Of a stretch of DNA of 43,916 nucleotides, positions 26,399-34,033 are shown piece by piece. The notes beneath the pieces were generated by a model, which searched no databases, had not been told where the DNA came from, and saw nothing but the letters and a program-made list of their open reading frames with translations. How positions within the stretch are numbered: the first letter of the stretch is position 1; each line of letters opens with the position of its first letter. The DNA lies in assembly GCA_028292435.1 (NCBI GenBank), contig JAQGMI010000013.1, positions 1-43,916 on the forward strand, read 5' to 3'. The DNA is from Betaproteobacteria bacterium. Lineage in GTDB: Bacteria > Pseudomonadota > Gammaproteobacteria > Burkholderiales > SG8-41. Both the position numbers and the translations under genes were made by a program.

Positions 26399-27363
26399 TG
26401 AGATCGGACTTCGATTTTTCGCGCGCCGACATTGAAAGCGCCGCGGCGATCGTCTATCAGACGCTTACGCCGACGCCGCAATTCGCGTGGCCGCTGCTGG
26501 CTGCCGAACTCGGCGCGGAGGTCTGGGTCAAGCATGAAAACTTTACGCCGACCGGCGCCTTCAAGGTGCGCGGCGGATTGGTCTATTTCGACGAACTCCT
26601 GAAGGGCGTGCGGCCCTCGGGCGTGATCAGCGCAACGCGCGGCAATCACGGACAGTCGGTCGGCTTTGCGGCGCGCAAGCATAAAATTCCCGCGACGATC
26701 GTGGTGCCGTACGGCAACAGCCTCGAAAAAAACGCGGCCATGCGCGCGCTCGGTGTCGAGCTGATCGAGCATGGCGCCGACTTTCAGGCGTCGCGCGAAT
26801 ACGCGGCCGAGCTTGCGGCCGAGCGCAACCTGCACATGATTCCGGCGTTTCATCCGCAGATCGTGCGCGGCGTTTGCACTTATGCGCTCGAGTTGCTGCT
26901 CGCGGTGCCCGACCTCGCAACGGTCTACGTACCGGTGGGGCAGGGCTCGGGTATTTCAGCAATGATTGCCGCGCGCGACGCACTTAAACTCAAGACGGAA
27001 GTCGTGGGCGTCGTCTCTGCGCATGCGCCCGCTTACAAGCTGTCATTCGAATCACGCAAGTCGATCGAACACGCGGTTACGACCGAACTTGCGGATGGCA
27101 TGGCGTGCCGGGTGCCGGACGCTGCTGCGCTCGATATCATCTGGCGCGGCGCCGCGCGCATTCTGGCGGTAACGGACGATGAAGTGGCGGCGGCGATGCG
27201 AATGTATTTCAGCGCGATTCACAGTACGGCGGAAGGTGCGGGCGCCGCGCCGCTCGCCGGCGCGCTGCAGGAACGCGCGCGCAATCGCGGCAGGCGCATC
27301 GCGGTTGCGCTGACTGGCGGCAACGTCGATCGCGCGATGTTCGCGCGCGTGCTCGCGGGCTAG
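26398..27363 (+). CDS. PLP-dependent threonine/serine dehydratase-like protein
   Basis: Fold type II PLP enzyme of 321 residues without the C-terminal ACT-like regulatory domain of biosynthetic IlvA. The PLP lysine is K56 in NFTPTGAFKVRGG, followed by SATRGNHGQSVGFAA, the substrate and phosphate loop, and VPVGQGSGISAMIAA. The late ALTGGNVD is the typical cofactor ring contact. Length and motifs match catabolic threonine dehydratase, serine racemase or hydroxyaspartate dehydratase families, which cannot be separated here. Start overlaps the acuI stop. Threonine deamination to 2-oxobutyrate would be consistent with a propionyl-CoA theme with acuI and the PrpD-like gene, but that is speculative. 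Confidence 0.82.
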   Translation: MRSDFDFSRADIESAAAIVYQTLTPTPQFAWPLLAAELGAEVWVKHENFTPTGAFKVRGGLVYFDELLKGVRPSGVISATRGNHGQSVGFAARKHKIPATIVVPYGNSLEKNAAMRALGVELIEHGADFQASREYAAELAAERNLHMIPAFHPQIVRGVCTYALELLLAVPDLATVYVPVGQGSGISAMIAARDALKLKTEVVGVVSAHAPAYKLSFESRKSIEHAVTTELADGMACRVPDAAALDIIWRGAARILAVTDDEVAAAMRMYFSAIHSTAEGAGAAPLAGALQERARNRGRRIAVALTGGNVDRAMFARVLAG

Positions 27364-27369
27364 TGTTAG

Positions 27370-27386
27370 AGCCGCGTCACGCGGCT
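27370..27386. terminator. Hairpin between convergent genes, possible bidirectional terminator
   Basis: AGCCGCG (27370-27376), loop TCA, CGCGGCT (27380-27386): a perfect 7-bp stem in the gap between two convergent genes. The three loop bases are the reverse complement of the HxlR stop codon (TGA). No T run follows, so termination is uncertain. Confidence 0.4.
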
Positions 27387-27760
27387 TGCGCCGTCTGCGC
27401 GTTGGCCTTGGCGCGGTTTTCCACGCGGCGCGAGTGTTCGGTGCCCCATTTGCACATCATGCGCAGGATCGGGCCCAGCGTGCGGCCGAACTCGGTCAGG
27501 CCGTATTCGACTTTCGGCGGTACCTGCGCGTAAACCTTGCGCAGCACGACGCCGTCGCGCTCGAGTTCGCGCAATTGCTGGCTCAACATGCGCTGCGTCA
27601 CGCCCGGGATCGCGCGCTTCAGTTCGCTGAAGCGCTTAATGCCGTCTTTCAAATGCCACAAAATAACCGGCTTCCATTTTCCTCCTATTACGCGCAGGGT
27701 GATTTCAGCCGGACAGGTGCTCCCGTTTGGTACCATCGCTCGATTCTCCTCGGATGCCAT
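27377..27760 (-). CDS. HxlR family winged-helix transcriptional regulator
   Basis: 127-residue DNA-binding protein. The family signature [22 protein letters not shown] starts at C16 and is followed by the winged helix ([28 protein letters not shown]) and the beta-wing ([12 protein letters not shown]). A cysteine at the C16 position serves as the redox or aldehyde sensor in studied HxlR members, so thiol stress or electrophiles are possible signals here. The gene is divergent from the RND efflux operon, with about 340 bases between starts, which makes it a candidate regulator of that pump. A plausible promoter lies at 27793-27820. Confidence 0.9.
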   Translation of the reverse strand: MASEENRAMVPNGSTCPAEITLRVIGGKWKPVILWHLKDGIKRFSELKRAIPGVTQRMLSQQLRELERDGVVLRKVYAQVPPKVEYGLTEFGRTLGPILRMMCKWGTEHSRRVENRAKANAQTAQAA

Positions 27761-27792
27761 GCCGTGCCAAGCATGGTTACTTTTTTGTGCCT

Positions 27793-27820
27793 ACTATACA
27801 TAACAGCACCTACCATGCAA
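27793..27820 (-). promoter_or_regulatory. Candidate sigma-70 promoter of the HxlR gene
   Basis: On the minus strand: -35 TTGCAT (27820-27815), 16-base spacer, -10 TATAGT (27798-27793), about 30 bases before the ATG. The direct repeat CCTAC at 27790-27794 and 27809-27813 overlaps it and could be an operator half-site pair. Assignment is by pattern only. Confidence 0.4.
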
Positions 27821-28098
27821 AATAATACCTGCGTCGAACCGGCTTGTGCAATGCATTCGCAGAGGTCGGCATTTGCCGACGCCTGATTCCAGCAGGGACG
27901 CTGGTTGAACAAAGACCGCGTCGTGCAGTCGAATATTTTCCAATCCGCTGTGCGCCCCGTATGTACAAGCACCGTGTATTTTTTGCAAGCGTATAAAACG
28001 CCCCTCGATGTCGATGCCGCCGTGGTCTGTCACAATGGCGGTTTTTTTGGCGCGATGGCAGCGGTAAACGTAATGAATAATCGGCAAGGGAGAAGTCT
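27821..28098. other. Intergenic region upstream of the RND efflux operon
   Basis: About 280 bases between the HxlR promoter area and the RND adaptor start. AT-rich patches (CCGTGTATTTTTTGCAAGCG, then TATAAA at 27992-27997) are likely promoter components for the plus-strand operon, but no well-spaced -35 is visible. Small open frames on both strands look non-coding. Confidence 0.3.
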
Positions 28099-29388
28099 GT
28101 GAATGCACTTTTGATTCAGGCGGCGCGACATGGCGCCTTGCCCATGCTGTTGGCAAGCGCGCTCGCGCTTTCCGCTTGCGGCAACAAGAATGGCGGCCAG
28201 CAAGCGCCGCCCCCTGCGGAAGTCAATGTGATCAAGGCAGTCACTGAACAGATCACGCTGTTGGAGGAATACGTCGGCCAGACTGAAGCGGTCGACACGG
28301 TCGAAATCCGCGCGCGCGTCAGCGGCATCCTCGAGAAGCAGGGATTTCAGGACGGTTCGCGCGTCAAGCGCGGCGACCTGCTGTTCGTAATCGATCCGCA
28401 GCCTTTCATCGCGGCACTCGCACAGACGAAGGCGACACTGGCGCAGGCGCAGGCCGCCCATGTCAACTCGAAGCAGAGCCTCGAGCGCATCCGGCCGCTG
28501 GTCGCCGACAAGGCAATCAGCCAGCAGGATCTCGACACTGCGATCGCAAGAGAGGCGACCGATGCTGCGAACGTCGAGTCGGCGCGCGCGCAAGTCAGGA
28601 CTGCGCAACTCAATCTCGACTACACCAGTATCACGGCGCCTCGCGACGCCGTGATCAGCAAGGCGCTGATCAAGGCGGGCGGCCTCGTGAACGCATCGAC
28701 GTCGCTGTTGACGACGCTTTACTCGGTCGATCCGATTTACGTGAACTTTGCGGTCAGTGAGCAGAAGCTGCTCGAAATGCAGCGCACCTTGAAACGCAAT
28801 CCGGGCGAGGAAAAGGGACGCCTGCCCACGTTTCGCCTCAAGCTCGCTGACGGCACCGAATACAGCGCGAGCGGAACGCTCAATTTTGTCGACGCGGCGG
28901 TCGATCCGAAAAGCGGCACCGTACAGATTCGCGTGCAGGTGCCGAACCACGACCGCTTACTGCGCGCAGGCCAGCTCGTGCGGGTGATTTTCCCGTCGTT
29001 AAAGCCGCTTGACGCGATTCGCATACCGCAGCAGGCCGTGCAGGAATTGCAGGGCAAGCGCTCCGTATTCGTCGTCGATGCCGAAAACAAAGCGCAATAT
29101 CGCGAAGTCAATGCGACTCAACGCGTCGGCAATGACTGGGTAGTCGAAGGCGGACTCACCGCAGGCGAGATGGTGATCGTTGAGGGTGTGCAAAAAGCGC
29201 GGCCTGGTGCGCCGGTCAAGCCGGTGGTCCTCGCACGAGACGCCAACGGCAACATCGTGAAGCCGGGGGAACCCGCGGGCGACGCAAAAAAAGGTGAGCC
29301 TGCCAAGGACGTCAAGGACATGAAAGGCGGCGACGCGAAAAGCAGTGACGCGAAAAGCGCACCGGCCCCCGACAAGGGCGCGAAGTAA
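28099..29388 (+). CDS. RND efflux periplasmic adaptor lipoprotein (AcrA/MexA type)
   Basis: 429-residue membrane fusion protein that links the inner-membrane pump to the outer-membrane channel. The start is GTG 28099 with AAGGGAGAAG just upstream. A lipoprotein signal ends at LALSAC (lipidated C27). The mature part has the beta-barrel/lipoyl elements (VEIRARVSGILEKQGFQDGSRVKRGDLLFVIDP), a helical hairpin of about 100-180, and LDYTSITAPRDAVISKALIKAGGLV. The last 45 residues are a low-complexity Lys/Asp/Ala/Pro tail (repeats of DAKS) with no counterpart in the core family. Its TAA overlaps the pump ATG by one base (TAATG), so the pump is translated in coupling. Confidence 0.93.
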   Translation: MNALLIQAARHGALPMLLASALALSACGNKNGGQQAPPPAEVNVIKAVTEQITLLEEYVGQTEAVDTVEIRARVSGILEKQGFQDGSRVKRGDLLFVIDPQPFIAALAQTKATLAQAQAAHVNSKQSLERIRPLVADKAISQQDLDTAIAREATDAANVESARAQVRTAQLNLDYTSITAPRDAVISKALIKAGGLVNASTSLLTTLYSVDPIYVNFAVSEQKLLEMQRTLKRNPGEEKGRLPTFRLKLADGTEYSASGTLNFVDAAVDPKSGTVQIRVQVPNHDRLLRAGQLVRVIFPSLKPLDAIRIPQQAVQELQGKRSVFVVDAENKAQYREVNATQRVGNDWVVEGGLTAGEMVIVEGVQKARPGAPVKPVVLARDANGNIVKPGEPAGDAKKGEPAKDVKDMKGGDAKSSDAKSAPAPDKGAK

Positions 29389-32300
29389 TGTTTAATTTTT
29401 TCATCGACCGGCCGGTTTTCTCGGCGGTAATTTCGCTGATCATTTCGCTCGCGGGCGGCGTTGCCGTGCTCGGCCTGCCGATCACGCAGTATCCGCAGAT
29501 CGTGCCGCCGCAGGTGCTCGTTTCCACTTCGTTCCCGGGCGCCAACGCGACCGTCGTCGCGCAATCGATCGCAGCGCCGATCGAGCAGCAGGTCAACGGC
29601 TCGAAGAACATGATTTACATGGATTCGAAGAGCGCGAACGATGGCACATACACGCTCACCGTGACTTTCGACGTCGGCACCAACCAGGACCTCGCCGCGG
29701 TCGACGTGCAGAACCGTGTCGCCGTCGCGCAGAGCGGCTTGCCGGCCGACGTCATTCGCCAGGGCATCCAGATCCGCAAGCAGTCGACCGATTTCCTGAG
29801 CGTGATCGCGTTGACCTCGCCCGACCGCCGCTACGACTCGATCTTTTTGTCGAACTACGCGCTGCTCAACATTCAGGATGCGATCGCGCGGATTCCGGGC
29901 GTCGGCTTCGTGCGGCTCTTTGGCGCGCGCGATTACAGCATGCGCATCTGGCTCGACCCCGACAAGATGGCGCGGCTCGGCGTGACCGCCGGCGACGTCG
30001 TGCGCATCGTGCAGGAGCAGAACGTGGTTGCGCCGGCCGGCCGTGTCGGCGTGGCGCCCGCGCCTGCGGGACTGCAGATGCAGTACTCGGTGACAGTGCA
30101 GGGACGACTTGTCGACGTCAGCCAGTACGAGAACATCGTCGTCAATGCCGGAACGAATGGCAACATCGTACGCCTGAGAGATGTGGCGCGCATCGAACTC
30201 GGCGGCGCCGATTATTCAATCAACGTCCAGGAACGCGGTTTGCCCGGTGTATTCATCGGCATTTTCCTGCAGCCGGACGCCAACGCGCTCGACGTTGCCA
30301 AAGGCGTCACGGCGACGATGGATACGCTCGCCCAGTCGTTCCCGCCCGGCCTGGTTTATTCGGTGCCTTATACGACTACGCCATTCGTCACCGAATCGAT
30401 GAAGGAAGTGATGAAGACGCTGTTCGAGGCGATCGTTCTCGTGCTGATCGTCGTGTTCGTCTTCCTGCAAAGCTGGCGCGCGACGCTGATCCCGATGCTC
30501 GCGGTGCCGGTGTCGTTGCTCGGCACGTTCGCAATCTTTACCGCGCTCGGCTTCACGATCAATACGCTGACGCTGTTCGGTCTCGTGCTCGCGATCGGCA
30601 TCGTCGTCGACGACGCGATCGTGGTCGTCGAGGCCGTGCAGCACAAGCTCGATACCGAAAACCTGTCGGCGGTGGACGCCACCAAGGCGGCGCTCGCCGA
30701 CGTCGGCGGTCCGGTGGTGGCGATTGCGATCGTATTGTCGGCCGTGTTCATCCCGGTTGCGTTCCTGGGCGGCCTCACGGGGCAGTTGTACAAGCAATTC
30801 GCGCTGACGCTCGCTACATCGGTGGTGTTGTCCGCGATTGTGGCGCTGACCTTGACGCCGGCGCTGTGCGCATTGTTGTTGCACCCGGCGGCGCAAAACC
30901 GGCACGACGGCCTGCTCGCGCGTTTTTTCGATCGCTTTAACCGCATGTTTGCGGCGTTCACGAACCGCTATACGAAGGCCGTCGCCATGCTGATCCGGCG
31001 AGGCGTGCTGGTGATGATTACCTTTTTGGTGCTGCTCGGTGTGCTCTGGACAATGCTGAGCACGCGTCCGACCGGCCTCGTGCCCGACGAAGACCAGGGT
31101 TATATGTTCGCGGTCGTGCAACTGCCGGCAGGCGCATCGCTCGAGCGCACCAATGCGGCCGTCGACAAGCTCACCACGATCGTCAATGAACAGCCTGGCA
31201 TCGACGGCGTTGCATCGATCTCCGGCTTTAACCTGCTGACCGGGTTGTCGACGTCGTATAACGCCACCGCGTTTATCCGCTTCAAGCCGTGGGATGAACG
31301 CCATGACCCGGCTCAATCCGGCCCGGCAATGCTGAAGGCGCTGACGGGGCGTCTTAACAGCGAAATCAAGGACGCGAACATACTCGTCCTGAATCCGCCG
31401 CCGATTCGCGGCCTCGGCACGACGGGCGGTTTCGAGTTCGTGCTGCAAAGCCGCGGCGCTGCCGACATCGCCGAATTTTCGAAAGTCCTGCAGGGTTTTC
31501 TCGGCGAAGCGCGCAAGCGCCCGGAACTTGGTTTCGTGTTCGCAAACTTCGACGATCGCGTCCCGCAGATTGAATACGAAGTCGATCGCGACAAGGTCAA
31601 GAGCCTCAATATCGCGCTCTCCGATGTATTCTTCGCGCTGCAAACGTTTCTCGGCGGCTACTACGTCAATGACTTCAATCTCTACGGCCGCACGTTCCGC
31701 GTGCAGGCGCAGGCAGAAGGTTACGCGCGCGCATATCCCGAAGACGTAAAGCGCTACTATGTGCGCAGCGCGTCGGGCGAGATGGTGCCGCTCAGCACCG
31801 TAGTGCGGCCACGCGCGATCAATGCGCCCGAATATTTCCAGCGCTATAACATCTACCGCTCAGCCAGTATTAACGGCGCGGCGGCGCCTGGCTACAGTTC
31901 CGGCCAGGCCGCGGCGGCGATGGAAGATCTCGCCAAGACGCTGCCCACCGGTTACAGCTACGAATGGACCGGCGCCACGTTCCAGGAAAAGAAAACCGGC
32001 GGTCAGACCGGATTCATTTTCGCGCTGTCGCTGCTGTTTGTTTTCCTCGTGCTCGCCGCGCTGTATGAATCGTGGGCAATGCCGATCGCGATTCTGCTGG
32101 TGATTCCGTTCGGCGTGCTCGGCGCCTTTTCGGGACTTATATTGCGTGAGTTCGCCAACAACGTGTACGCGCAGATCGGCCTCATCATGCTGATCGGGCT
32201 CGCGGCGAAGAACGCGATTTTGATCGTCGAATTCGCGAAGCTCGCGCACGATCGCGGCGAATCGATTGTCGAGGGCGCATTGCAAGGCGCAAAACTGCGG

Positions 32301-32570
32301 CTGCGGCCGATCCTGATGACCTCGTTCGCGTTCATTCTCGGCACCGTGCCGCTCGCGATCGCCACCGGCGCCGGCGCCGGCGCGCGCCAGTCGCTCGGCA
32401 CGACGGTGGTTTTCGGCATGCTGATGGCGACGATGATCGGTATTTTCGTGATCCCGGTTTTCTACGTCGTGATTCAGCGCATCAGCGAGCGGCGCTGGCC
32501 GTTCGCGCATGATCCCGCGCCCGATCTGCCCGCGCGCCAGCCGGATACCGAAGGCGAGGGCGGGACATGA
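29388..32570 (+). CDS. RND multidrug efflux pump, HAE1 family (AcrB/MexF type)
   Basis: 1060-residue inner-membrane transporter that exports hydrophobic compounds using the proton gradient. The first helix starts MFNFFIDRPVFSAVISLIIS, followed by the large periplasmic loop, then a cluster of helices containing GIVVDDAIVVVEAV, where D408 and D409 are the proton-relay pair. The second half contains GLAAKNAILIVEFAKLA with the matching lysine. All expected segments, including the LGTTVVFGMLMAT end, are present, so the pump looks complete and functional. Substrates cannot be predicted from sequence. It lies between the adaptor and outer-membrane factor genes, overlapping each by 1 and 4 bases. Confidence 0.95.
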   Translation: MFNFFIDRPVFSAVISLIISLAGGVAVLGLPITQYPQIVPPQVLVSTSFPGANATVVAQSIAAPIEQQVNGSKNMIYMDSKSANDGTYTLTVTFDVGTNQDLAAVDVQNRVAVAQSGLPADVIRQGIQIRKQSTDFLSVIALTSPDRRYDSIFLSNYALLNIQDAIARIPGVGFVRLFGARDYSMRIWLDPDKMARLGVTAGDVVRIVQEQNVVAPAGRVGVAPAPAGLQMQYSVTVQGRLVDVSQYENIVVNAGTNGNIVRLRDVARIELGGADYSINVQERGLPGVFIGIFLQPDANALDVAKGVTATMDTLAQSFPPGLVYSVPYTTTPFVTESMKEVMKTLFEAIVLVLIVVFVFLQSWRATLIPMLAVPVSLLGTFAIFTALGFTINTLTLFGLVLAIGIVVDDAIVVVEAVQHKLDTENLSAVDATKAALADVGGPVVAIAIVLSAVFIPVAFLGGLTGQLYKQFALTLATSVVLSAIVALTLTPALCALLLHPAAQNRHDGLLARFFDRFNRMFAAFTNRYTKAVAMLIRRGVLVMITFLVLLGVLWTMLSTRPTGLVPDEDQGYMFAVVQLPAGASLERTNAAVDKLTTIVNEQPGIDGVASISGFNLLTGLSTSYNATAFIRFKPWDERHDPAQSGPAMLKALTGRLNSEIKDANILVLNPPPIRGLGTTGGFEFVLQSRGAADIAEFSKVLQGFLGEARKRPELGFVFANFDDRVPQIEYEVDRDKVKSLNIALSDVFFALQTFLGGYYVNDFNLYGRTFRVQAQAEGYARAYPEDVKRYYVRSASGEMVPLSTVVRPRAINAPEYFQRYNIYRSASINGAAAPGYSSGQAAAAMEDLAKTLPTGYSYEWTGATFQEKKTGGQTGFIFALSLLFVFLVLAALYESWAMPIAILLVIPFGVLGAFSGLILREFANNVYAQIGLIMLIGLAAKNAILIVEFAKLAHDRGESIVEGALQGAKLRLRPILMTSFAFILGTVPLAIATGAGAGARQSLGTTVVFGMLMATMIGIFVIPVFYVVIQRISERRWPFAHDPAPDLPARQPDTEGEGGT

Positions 32571-34033
32571 AGCGGCTGCTGATCTTATCGCTCGCCGCGC
32601 TGTTGGCGGGGTGTTCGCTGTTCCCGAAGTACCAGCGCCCCGAAGTGAAAACGCCCGCGGAGTTTCGCGGGCAGACGGCGCCGCTCGACAGCAAATCGCT
32701 GGCGGACCTCGCATGGTCTGATTTGTATCGCGACCCCGTGCTCGAGACGTTGATCCGCACTGCACTTGAGCAGAATTACGACGTCAGGATCGCGCTCGCC
32801 CGCATCGAGGAATTTCGCGGCGCGGCCGGTATCAGCGGCCTTGGCTCGATTCCCCAGATTTCGGCCGGTGGAAGCGCCGAACGTTCAAGAATCACTACTG
32901 TGGGCCCGACGCCGCTGCCGTCGACTTCCGCTCCCGTGCGCAACACGTACAACGCCGAAGTCGACGTTTCATACGAGGTTGACCTGTGGCGGCGTATCGC
33001 CAATCTGAACGTGGCGACGCGGGCCGATTTGATAGCCTCTGAATTTGCGCGTGACGCAGTGCGAGTCAGCGTGGTGGCCAATGTTGCGTCGGCTTACTTC
33101 GCGCTGCGCGCGCTCGATCAGCAACTGGCGATTACCGTGCGCACCGTTGAATCACGCGCCAAGTTCGTTGAGATGACGCGCGCGCAATTCGAGCGCGGAG
33201 TCGTCTCCGGTCTCGACGTCAATCGCGCGGAAGCGAGTCTCGCTACTGCGCGCTCCGTGGTGCCCGATCTGAAGGCCCAGATCGCGCAGACCGAAAACCT
33301 GCTGGAAATTCTTCTCGGGCAAAATCCGGCGCCGATCGTGCGCGCCGAGGCCGCGGATAAATTCTTCCCGGCACCGGTTGAAGTGCCGACCGGCCTGCCC
33401 GCGGCGCTGCTCGAGCGCCGGCCGGACCTGCGCCAGGCGGAAAATACGCTGATCGGCGCGAACGCGCGTTTGAAGTCTATCAAGGCTTCGTTGTATCCGA
33501 CGATATCGCTGACGGGGAGCTTCGGCTCGCAAAGCGCCGCGCTTTCGAACCTCTTTACCGGCCCGGCGCGGATCTGGTCGTTCGGGCTCGGCGTGCTGCA
33601 GCCGATCATCGACGTCAATCGCAACAAGTATCAGGTCGAAATTTATACAGCGCGCGAACGGCAGGCGATCTTGCAATATCAGCAGGCGGTCGCGCAGGCC
33701 TTTCGCGAAGTATCGGACGCACTTGCCGCGCGCCAGGGGTTTACCGATCGTCTGACGGCGCAGGATGAGCAGGTGGCAGCGCTGCGCTCGGCGCGCGAAC
33801 AGGTTGGGAGGCGTTACAACATTGGTTTTTCATCCTATTTCGAAGTGATCGACGCCGATACCGCACTCTTCAACGCCGAGCTGACCCGTATCGCGGCCTA
33901 CCAGAACTCGCTCAATGCGCTCGTGCAGCTTTACAAAGCGTTGGGCGGTGGCTGGCAGATCGAAGCCGACGAACGCGCAGGTGTTGCTGGCGCTGGCGGT
34001 ACACCGCAAGCGGCGCCCGCGCCGGCCAAATGA
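32567..34033 (+). CDS. RND outer-membrane factor lipoprotein (OprM/NodT type)
   Basis: 488-residue outer-membrane channel subunit that completes the tripartite pump. A lipoprotein signal ends at LLAGC (C16). The mature N-terminus PKYQRPEVKTPAEFRG is typical of the family. Two repeats of the OEP domain follow, each with long helices (ALEQNYDVRIALARIEEFRGAAG and LRQAENTLIGANARLKSIKA) and strands for the outer-membrane barrel (YPTISLTGSFGSQS). The C-terminus has an Ala/Gly/Pro-rich tail. The ATG overlaps the pump stop (ATGA), and its own stop overlaps the start of the next gene the same way. Confidence 0.94.
   Translation: MKRLLILSLAALLAGCSLFPKYQRPEVKTPAEFRGQTAPLDSKSLADLAWSDLYRDPVLETLIRTALEQNYDVRIALARIEEFRGAAGISGLGSIPQISAGGSAERSRITTVGPTPLPSTSAPVRNTYNAEVDVSYEVDLWRRIANLNVATRADLIASEFARDAVRVSVVANVASAYFALRALDQQLAITVRTVESRAKFVEMTRAQFERGVVSGLDVNRAEASLATARSVVPDLKAQIAQTENLLEILLGQNPAPIVRAEAADKFFPAPVEVPTGLPAALLERRPDLRQAENTLIGANARLKSIKASLYPTISLTGSFGSQSAALSNLFTGPARIWSFGLGVLQPIIDVNRNKYQVEIYTARERQAILQYQQAVAQAFREVSDALAARQGFTDRLTAQDEQVAALRSAREQVGRRYNIGFSSYFEVIDADTALFNAELTRIAAYQNSLNALVQLYKALGGGWQIEADERAGVAGAGGTPQAAPAPAK

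Noticed and set aside
30216..31643. Long minus-strand open frame opposite the RND pump
   Set aside because: Composition (RRHREHRDQRR-like) is that of an antisense shadow; the plus-strand pump is complete and unmistakable.
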